Assembly: GCA_954871525.1 (NCBI GenBank)
Contig: OX940864.1
Location: 7,372,001-7,436,000, forward strand
Source of the DNA: Parietaria judaica
Lineage: Eukaryota; Streptophyta; Magnoliopsida; Rosales; Urticaceae
Reading direction: 5' to 3'
Length of the DNA stretch: 64,000 nt
Positions within the stretch are counted from its first letter, which is position 1, and every line of letters begins with the position of its first letter. The notes under the pieces are model-generated. The model did no database searches and was not told the DNA's origin. It was given only the letters and a program-made list of their open reading frames with translations. A program made the translations under genes and the position numbers. Of the stretch, positions 57,023 through 64,000 are shown one piece after another.

Positions 57023-59178
57023 TAGGATTAAGGATTCCATATATACTCTATTATTTTTCATTGCATTTTAATTAGATTTTTTTTTTCAATTTATTTAGAT
57101 GGGCTTAAGACTGTTATTTCTTGTTTCTTTGTTTTTTCATTAAATTTGGAATTTGTAACAAAGTGCAAAGGAAAAGAACCGACAAAAATAATTTATTGTT
57201 CTGCGCTACTGTTTTTGTCACATATTTAACCAGGCTTAAAATTTTATAAGAAAATAATCTCAATAAATTTGATGTAATTTAATTGCAGTAGTTTTTTTTT
57301 TTTTTTTTTTTTAACATAAATATGCCTCTAACGGCACTTAAAAATGATTATTTATTTATATTAAAGCACAGGAAATCAAGGTTTGGTGTAATTTAGGTGG
57401 TCAGATATATAAATAAAAAATTAAGATCCATCTTCGAAATTGTCACTGACCAAGACTTTTTTAATAGCAAAGGAATCGTGTCGTTTTGTGAGATCCAAGA
57501 AGGATTAAATATTTTCATTCCATGCAGACGTAAAGATTCTAATTAAATGTTTGTATTTACATTGATATTTCACTATATTATGGGATAATGTCCGACACAT
57601 TTTTAAATTTGATTTACGTACGACTAAGTTATGCTCAATAGTATGATTAATAGCAGTATAATATTTGATACCCGTTAATCATTACATGATATATTAAAAT
57701 TAAAATGTGACAATATTATAGACTAAGATATCTTTTATCTGAATAAAGGCATGCATTTGCGTTTAGAAAGTCTAAATTAAAAATGAAATTAGAGAGTCTA
57801 GAAGTAAAACTCTAAAAAATTATATGTGATAATATTGGATATTAAGAATAAAAATGATCACCAAGCTTGTTGGTTTAGTGATAACTCCACTGTATACCTC
57901 TCTAAGATGTCATATATTCAAACCGCATGAGATGCGATGCAAATGCATGCCCATTTACACATGTAAATTTGTCCAACAAAGTCACATGTTCTTCTTACAC
58001 TGAATATGTATTAAGCATTAATTTTTTGTAATAATATTTTTGTAAGAATAGAAAATAGATGGTATAAAAGGAAAAATTCTCAATTAAATGAAATAAGCAA
58101 ACTATATTCTAACTTATTGTGGGAAGGTAATGGGCATAGTTGATTTATAAAGCTATTCAATAACAATTGATGAAAGGATGAAGATGACAAGTGGAACATT
58201 AATTCATATCTGAGTGTACAAGAAAAGTAGATACTATATGATATGGGGTCCTCGTAAAGACTTTAGGTTTCAATAATGTTGAAAAGAAGTAGGGTAGTAG
58301 AAATAGAAATAATGGTCTAACAAGCAACACCATATTAATAAATAAGTGATAACTCTCTTACCTATTCATACTTTTTTTTTTTTTTGGCATTTTTATCATC
58401 TTATCAAACTCAGTCTCACATGACTACATATTTATAATTGTCTTTTAATAATTTTAGTTACCATAATAAATGTATGATTATTTCTAAGACACTTTATTAT
58501 ATTACATATATGCCCTCAAGACAGAAGACAGACATACACAAGCCGCAAAATAAGGAAAGGAATATAGTTTGTCTTCCTCAGTCCTCACGACGTAACGTTT
58601 TTTTTTTTATGTCGAGAATTCACTTTTTCCAATGTTGAAGGGGGCTATTTGAAGCTGGGGGAAACTTCAGAGGTAAAAGTGATACTTTCTAATTTGCAGA
58701 TGCCAAAGTGACGCAAGCTATAGAAATTGAGGGGTGTTTTTCATATTTACTCTAATCAAATAATAAGAGTTAATATTGCTAATAATCTGAATATATCATT
58801 CTCTATTTTGCTTATTGATTTTTATTTTGTATCTTTACAACTTGAATTCATTATTCTGTTTCGATAGGTGAGAGCTTTTTTTCTCCTCACCTATTTATTT
58901 GAACCTTGATTTTACATCAAAATGCCCTTTATATCAGAATTGTCACTTCTGTTAGAATTAAAAGACAATTATTTTTTCTTCAATTATCTTATAAATGATG
59001 CTATATTTACATAAATATTTAATTAATTTTTCGTAAAATACTTTTCATATTCTTTCTCGCCTTTTATTTTTCCGGCTTCTTGGTTTTTGATATCCGCCAA
59101 CACCAAGACTCAAAACCTCGTTATTCCGGGTTATATTATTGAAATGATAATTTTTCTTAAAATGTGATGATAAAATAT
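57023..59178. other. AT-rich intergenic DNA
   Basis: No gene recognised. A weak tRNA-like A-box stretch, TTGGTTTAGTGATAA at about 57868, followed by TTCAAACC, may be a decayed SINE. Confidence 0.45.
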
Positions 59179-59187
59179 TTATATTTA

Positions 59188-59656
59188 GGGTTAATGACGG
59201 CAAAAATACCCAAATTTTGGTCAAAGAACCCCTCGTGTACCCAAAATTTAAAAGTGGTGGCAAAAATACCCAAAGTCGCATTTGGGGAGTTGACCACTCC
59301 ATTCTCGTAACGCCGTTAACTTACCCGTTAACTCTGGCCACGTGGACAAACGTAGGTTGCTGACATAATAATTTTTGCCACGTGAACGAGCCCACATCAG
59401 CCTCGTTTACGACAAAATAAGGAATTAAACCCCTAATTAATACTATTTAACACAACTAATTGAACCCCTAATGATTACACTTAACAAAACAGATTTGTCC
59501 ACGTGGCCAGAATTAATAGGTAAGTTAACGGCGTTACGAGAATGGAGTGATCAACTCCCCAAATGTGACTTTGGGTATTTTTGCCACCACTTTTAAACTT
59601 TGGGTACACGAGGGGTTCTTTGAACAAACTTTGAGTATTTTTGCCGTCATTAACCC
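59188..59656. mobile_element. MULE-like foldback MITE, 469 bp
   Basis: Perfect 9-bp duplication TTATATTTA (59179-59187 and 59657-59665). Long inverted arms start GGGTTAATGACGGCAAAAAT. Closely related to 26177-26628. It lies about 0.5 kb upstream of the GT47 gene. No coding sequence. Confidence 0.88.
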
Positions 59657-59997
59657 TTATATTTAACAAAAATATTGCATTTTAAACCTATTTAATTGCT
59701 TTAAAAAAAAAAAAAAAAAACCTATTTAATTTTGCAGTTCATGAAACAAATTCATCCGAAAAAATCAGATGGGCAAAATGATGTAGAATTATAAGTTGAG
59801 GGACCAAAACGTATAAAGAATCGCAGAATAATAGGAAATTATATGTCAACTGAAGCAGATTATGGTGAGGAAATACACACCAAAACTCCCTTAATCTCAA
59901 GTGAAGCCCGGTTCCACCGATTAACCAGAGACACCCTATTCCCACGCTTCTCCTTCCACACAACCTTCGCTTCGATCGACCCACCAAAGCAGCGACA

Positions 59998-60078
59998 ATG
60001 GCGTGTAGACATCGATGCTCCTTTCTGGGTTTTCTCGCCTCGCTTCCAATCCCACTTGGGTTCGCGAGACGACGATGA
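59998..60078 (+). other. Upstream ORF in the GT47 leader, 26 codons
   Basis: An ATG (ACAATGGCG context) opens a 26-codon frame ending TGA, 82 bases before the GT47 start. A second uORF of five codons begins at 60131. If both are in the mature leader they could lower translation of the main frame. Whether the transcript starts upstream of them is not visible here. Confidence 0.45.
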
Positions 60079-60160
60079 CGTGTAATCGTTGATTCTCCGT
60101 TCTGGGTTCGTCTCCGCTAGCTTCGAGCGAATGGGTGCAAGAGCTTGAGGTTCCACAACA

Positions 60161-63132
60161 ATGGCGGAACGGCACAGCTCCCTCTCCGTCGGGATCATCG
60201 CTCGCAAATCTCTCTTCTGCCTCTTCGTCCTCGCTTCCACCCTCTTCATATTCTCCTGGTTCTTCGTGCTCCGCTCCACGGGTCGCCCTCGCTCCATCAT
60301 CGACCACTCTCTGCTTCCCAATTCCAAGTTCCCAAGCTTGATTGAGAATTGGAATTCCGCTATCTACGGCCAGAACGGGCTCGAGACGACGCCGTTTGTC
60401 GCACCGGAAGAACGCGAAAACCACGAAGAATGCCGTTCTCCGGCTCGAGCTCAACCCGGGGAAATCCTTAAGATCTTCATGTACGATTTGTCCCCTGAAT
60501 TTCACTTCGGATTGTTGGATTGGGAGCCACAAGGAAGAAGCGTTTGGCCTGACCTCCGAGCAAAAGTGCCGGAATATCCAGGAGGATTGAATCTCCAGCA
60601 CAGCATAGAGTACTGGCTGACTCTCGACATCCTCGCCTCGGAGCTTCCGAATCCCCCGAAATCGCGCTCGGTCACGAGGGTGAGGAACTCCAGCGAAGCC
60701 GACATCGTGTTCGTGCCGTTCTTCTCGTCCCTGAGCTACAACCGGTACTCGAAAGCGGACCCGAGCAAAGGGAAGAGCAAGAACAGGGATCTCCAAGAGA
60801 AGCTGGTCCGGTTCTTGACTGGGCAAAGGGAATGGAGGGCTTCTGGAGGGAGAGACCATTTGATCGTGGCTCATCATCCCAACAGCATGTTGGAGGCCAG
60901 GATGAAGCTCTGGCCCGCCACATTCGTACTCTCCGATTTCGGGAGGTACCCTCCGAACATTGCGAATGTCGATAAGGACGTGATCGCCCCGTACAAGCAC
61001 GTGATCAGGACCTTTGAGAACGATTCGACGGGTTTCGAGAGCCGGCCGACTTTGCTGTATTTCCAGGGAGCGATTTACAGGAAAGATGTATGTTCTTTTC
61101 TTACTCTTGTTCCCTTGTTCATGCCCTTTTTTTGTCGTCATTAGCTCAATCTTCGATTATTTAGGTTGCTTCCGCTAAGCTATAGGGTGAAACCGGAACC
61201 GGGAAACGGTATTTAGAGCTTTTTTGGTCCCTATCCCAGTTTTTCCAGTATTTCCAAATTCGGAATTGGTAAAAAAAACTCGAATTTTCCAGAGTTTGAA
61301 TTGGCAACTGGTAAAAAACAGAGACTGGTAACTGAAACTAGTTCTGTAAAAATCTTATAACAATCCCGGCTTCTCACTCAAACTACCGGGAATGAGTATT
61401 TAGAGGTTGTTTGGTCCCCGTCCCGGTTTTCTGATATTTCCAAATTTGGTCCGGTAAAAAGCTCGAATTTAGTAACCACTAACAACCGAGACCGGTAACT
61501 GAAACTAGTTCTATAAAGATCTATTTACGATCCTGGTTCTCAAAATATCGAGAATGGATTTTTAGAGGTTTTTTGGGCCCTCCTGGTTTTCTGATATTTC
61601 CAAATTTGGTACTGGTGGAAGCTCGAATTTACCGGTGTTGAACTAGTACCCAATAAAAAAACCGAGACTTGTTTCTATAAGAATTTAATTCCTATCCCGG
61701 AAATCAGTACTGGTAAGCAGCAGTTCCCATTTTTTATCCCAAAATACCGGAAGTCAAACCGTTACCGGTATGTTCTTCCGTCTTCTTCCTTCATTGAATA
61801 AAAGTAATGGTGCTATTTTCACTTACGTTTAATTGAGTGTGAGATTAATTAGAGTGACTTAGAGGTGTTTCTGTCATGAGATTCTTTTGTGGATGGATAC
61901 TATTAATCAACTCTAATTTATATGAGGGGTTGGATTATAATTACCAAAAATGGGATTATGGTCCCATTCTATTCTATTCTATTCTTTTTCTAGCACATCC
62001 ATTATTATATTCTAGCACAACGTGGATACTGGTTTGTTTGTTGTATTTGACTATCTTTTTTTCTTTGGGAAATTAGTGACATAAGTACTAAAAGTTTCCG
62101 AAACCTCTTAGCTAGTGAAGTATTCACAAAGTCCGGAGTATGATTTTCTGTTAGTACCTATTTTGACGGTTAACCCACACCTAATTAGTTTACACATTGC
62201 TTCCTTATGCGGTGACACGTGCCTCACTCTCTCTCAAAAAAAAGTTTGGGAATATGTGGCCAAATTTCTGATACTTGGGCACTTATGCCATTAATTTTCC
62301 TTTTCCTTTTAATACGCGTGGAGTGTAATCCAAGCTATTACTTTTTATTTCAGGTATTTTTTCTCACATATAATAATCTTATATTATAATCCAAAATCAT
62401 TATAATCATTAATTACATTACTTTAACGGAAATTAACATTTGACAAATCTGATTTCGTGTTCTTTAATGTCTTTTTCTTCGCATTTTCATTGCGATTTTT
62501 CCTTTAAATCACATGCGATTATAGCGTCGTTGTTCTTCTGTTCATCGTTAAAAGTCCGTACATTTTCGCAGGGTGGCTACGTCCGGCAAGAGCTGTTCTA
62601 CCTTCTAAAGGACGAAACGGACGTGCACTTCACGTTCGGCAGCGTCCAAAAGGACGGAATCCACAAAGCCACTCAGGGAATGCAGTCGTCGAAGTTCTGC
62701 CTCAACATCGCTGGCGATACGCCGTCGTCGAACCGCCTCTTTGACGCCATCGCGAGCCACTGCGTCCCTGTCATCGTCAGCGACGACATCGAGCTCCCTT
62801 ACGAGGACGTCCTCGACTACACCGAGTTCTGCATCTTCGTGCGCACGAGCGACGCGCTCAAAGAGAAGTTTCTGGTGAACCTCGTCCGGAGCATCGGGAA
62901 GGGCGAGTGGACTCGGATGTGGAACGCGCTGAAGCGCGTCGAGCGATTCTTCGAGTTCCGGTACCCTTCCGTGGAGGACGACGCCGTTCAGATGATCTGG
63001 CGCGCCGTCGCACGGAAGGTTCCTGCAATGAGGATGAAGGTTCACAGGTCGCGGCGGTTTTCTCGGTCGCTGGAATCGGGCAAAAGGGAGTTCCGGACTA
63101 TCTCTGTTCCGTCACCGAGGAATTTCTGGTGA
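60161..63132 (+). CDS. GT47 (exostosin-family) glycosyltransferase, two exons, 495 aa
   Basis: Probable Golgi type II membrane glycosyltransferase for wall polysaccharides. Plant members of this family are often annotated as ARAD1-like arabinosyltransferases; the sugar specificity cannot be read here. Exons 60161-61087 and 62572-63132 join at AAAGAT|GT..CGCAG|GGTGGC (YRKD/GGYVRQEL), total 1488 nt. A short cytosolic tail is followed by a signal anchor at about residues 19-38. Exostosin-domain motifs: IFMYDLSPEFHFGLLDW, GGLNLQHSIEYWL, ADIVFVPFFSSLSYNRYSK, HHPNSMLEARMKLWPA, VLSDFGRYPPN, LLYFQGAIYRKDGG, then SSKFCLNIAGDTPSSNRLFD, PVIVSDDIELPYEDVLDY and EFCIFVR. The start ATG has an AACAATGGC context. 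The exons are far more GC-rich than the intron. No breaks. Confidence 0.94.
61176..61790. repeat. Three tandem CCGGTTTT-rich units in the GT47 intron
   Basis: Three related units of about 180 bp start near 61200, 61395 and 61560. Each contains TTTAGAGNTTTTTTGG, TCCCGGTTTTCTGATATTTCC and AACCGAGAC-like words. The left edge, ATAGGGTGAAACCGGAACCG, resembles the TAGGGGTGAAA terminus of the hAT-like MITE at 26893. No matching right terminus or duplication was found. Confidence 0.6.
62067..62300. mobile_element. Small MULE-like MITE in the GT47 intron, 234 bp
   Basis: Left end GGGAAATTAGTGACATAAGT and inverted right end GGAAAATTAATGGCATAAGT are clear inverted repeats. Flanks TTTTTCTTT (62058-62066) and TTTTCCTTT (62301-62309) agree at 8 of 9. 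Confidence 0.65.
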
Positions 63133-63815
63133 TATTGAGAGGTGTCAGCCATTGTTTTTGTTAGGGTTATTCGCTTGCTGCTTGAGAAGGGTGACAGTGT
63201 TGATAGACTTTCTCACTGCAGATTTTGCATTATATATTCTTGTAAAGTAGGGAATAAGGAGAGAATAATGTTAGTTAATAATTTTTTTTTAATCTCATCA
63301 ATTTTGGTATTTATCTTAATATATGATTCAATACTAATCTAATTTATTTGCTATTCTTTATTTATAGCACTTGTATTTGTATTCAGCTGTAGACTACATG
63401 TCTTAAAGCTTTTCATGACTACGATCGATCAACGGTTTAGTATATAACGGTGTTAGTGAGAATAACTAATGATTAGAAGATATAATCATGAAGTTGAAAG
63501 CGGGAAAAGTACTTTGCGAGTTAGCGAAAGTTTCTCGGGAAAACTTCTCTTCGCAACCGTTATCGCACTATCAGCTATTCCCCCGAGCTGAGTATGCATG
63601 AGTGCGTGATTCGAAGCTCCGGAATGTGTTACCGTTCTTGATTCTAGTGGATTAAAGTAGGTGCCGAACCTAGTATAAAAATCTCCTCGTGCTCATTTAC
63701 TTTTACAGTTCTTTGATTATTATTTTTTTAAAGAAACAGCGATTATATTGATAGAAATATACTTACTATGTTTTCAAGAAGCTTTTTAAAAGGAATTATA
63801 CTGCATTTTGTGTAG
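63133..63815. other. Between GT47 and the cysteine synthase exon
   Basis: Holds the GT47 3' UTR and AT-rich DNA. I looked for a first exon of cysteine synthase here and did not find one. Confidence 0.5.
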
Positions 63816-63925
63816 TTGATTGGTCGAACGCCTATGATATACCTGAACAAAGTTACAGAGGGCTGCGTGGCGAATGTTGCAGCCAAACTTGAATCCATGG
63901 AACCTTGCAGAAGTGTCAAAGATAG
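63816..63925 (+). CDS. Cysteine synthase (O-acetylserine thiol-lyase), single exon seen, partial
   Basis: PLP enzyme that makes cysteine from O-acetylserine and sulfide. The 110-nt exon is bounded by acceptor TTTTGTGTAG and donor GATAG|GTAATC. It reads [20 protein letters not shown], then [17 protein letters not shown], an excellent match to the family's N-terminal block. The Lys of SVKDR is the PLP-binding lysine. Two positions are unusual: Arg in LIGRTP, where most members have Asn, and Arg in PCRSVKDR, commonly Ser. The next exon (IGYSMI...) would lie beyond the window. No exon for the preceding N-terminus was found, so it may be a gene with an unseen short first exon or a gene fragment. 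Confidence 0.82.
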
Positions 63926-64000
63926 GTAATCTTTGCCCAGAGACGGTAAACAATGGGGATTTTTTATTTATTTTCTTATACACCATCTTTGTTTAATTTT

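Noticed and set aside
59936..61141. 401-codon minus-strand frame opposite GT47 exon 1
   Set aside because: Antisense shadow of a GC-rich exon; the plus strand carries clear exostosin motifs.
62605..63045. 146-codon minus-strand frame opposite GT47 exon 2
   Set aside because: Same reason; no family resemblance.

Overview
The window is nuclear DNA of a flowering plant, most likely a eudicot. The evidence is AT-rich intergenic DNA, multi-exon genes with GT-AG introns, and land-plant families: a P-class pentatricopeptide protein, a BODYGUARD-type cuticle hydrolase, a PL4 rhamnogalacturonan lyase and a GH17-CBM43 glucanase. I could not name the species.

Layout. 1-6.4 kb: transposon-rich DNA holding a truncated cyclase-associated protein (CAP) gene (4298-4935, minus). 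6.4-12.3 kb: a GH17 + X8/CBM43 endo-1,3-beta-glucosidase (minus). 15.1-17.2 kb: an intronless PPR gene (plus). 18.0-25.0 kb: a 15-exon rhamnogalacturonan lyase gene (minus) with a hAT-type insertion in intron 2. 25-35 kb: no genes; MULE-like and hAT-like non-autonomous elements and two solo LTRs. 35.25-39.70 kb: a complete hAT transposon with an intact two-exon transposase and a perfect 8-bp target duplication. 41.7-44.5 kb: a four-exon BODYGUARD-like alpha/beta hydrolase (plus). 45-50 kb: a composite foldback element with a tRNA-derived SINE-like head, a Harbinger-like element with a minisatellite, and a solo LTR. 50.5-54.0 kb: NADH-cytochrome b5 reductase, nine exons (plus). 55.5-57.0 kb: a MULE-like element carrying a piece of a ribosomal protein S2 gene. 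60.2-63.1 kb: a two-exon GT47 (exostosin) glycosyltransferase (plus). 63.8-63.9 kb: one exon of an O-acetylserine (thiol)lyase/cysteine synthase, running toward the window edge.

Splice sites were assigned by eye from GT-AG dinucleotides, phase and family conservation. For the lyase (695 aa), hydrolase (418 aa), reductase (278 aa), GT47 (495 aa) and transposase (823 aa) the exon lengths sum to a multiple of three, which supports the models. The glucanase is the exception: its only visible signal-peptide exon is out of phase with exon 2.

The genes form no operon-like unit. Three of them (glucanase, rhamnogalacturonan lyase, GT47) act on or build wall polysaccharides and the hydrolase belongs to a cuticle family, but I infer no functional cluster from that. 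I found no convincing undescribed system. The most informative material is the transposon record: many elements can be delimited by target-site duplications (8 bp hAT, 9-11 bp MULE, 5 bp LTR, TTA Harbinger), one transposon looks autonomous and young, and MULE-like elements have different interiors, one of them a host-gene fragment.
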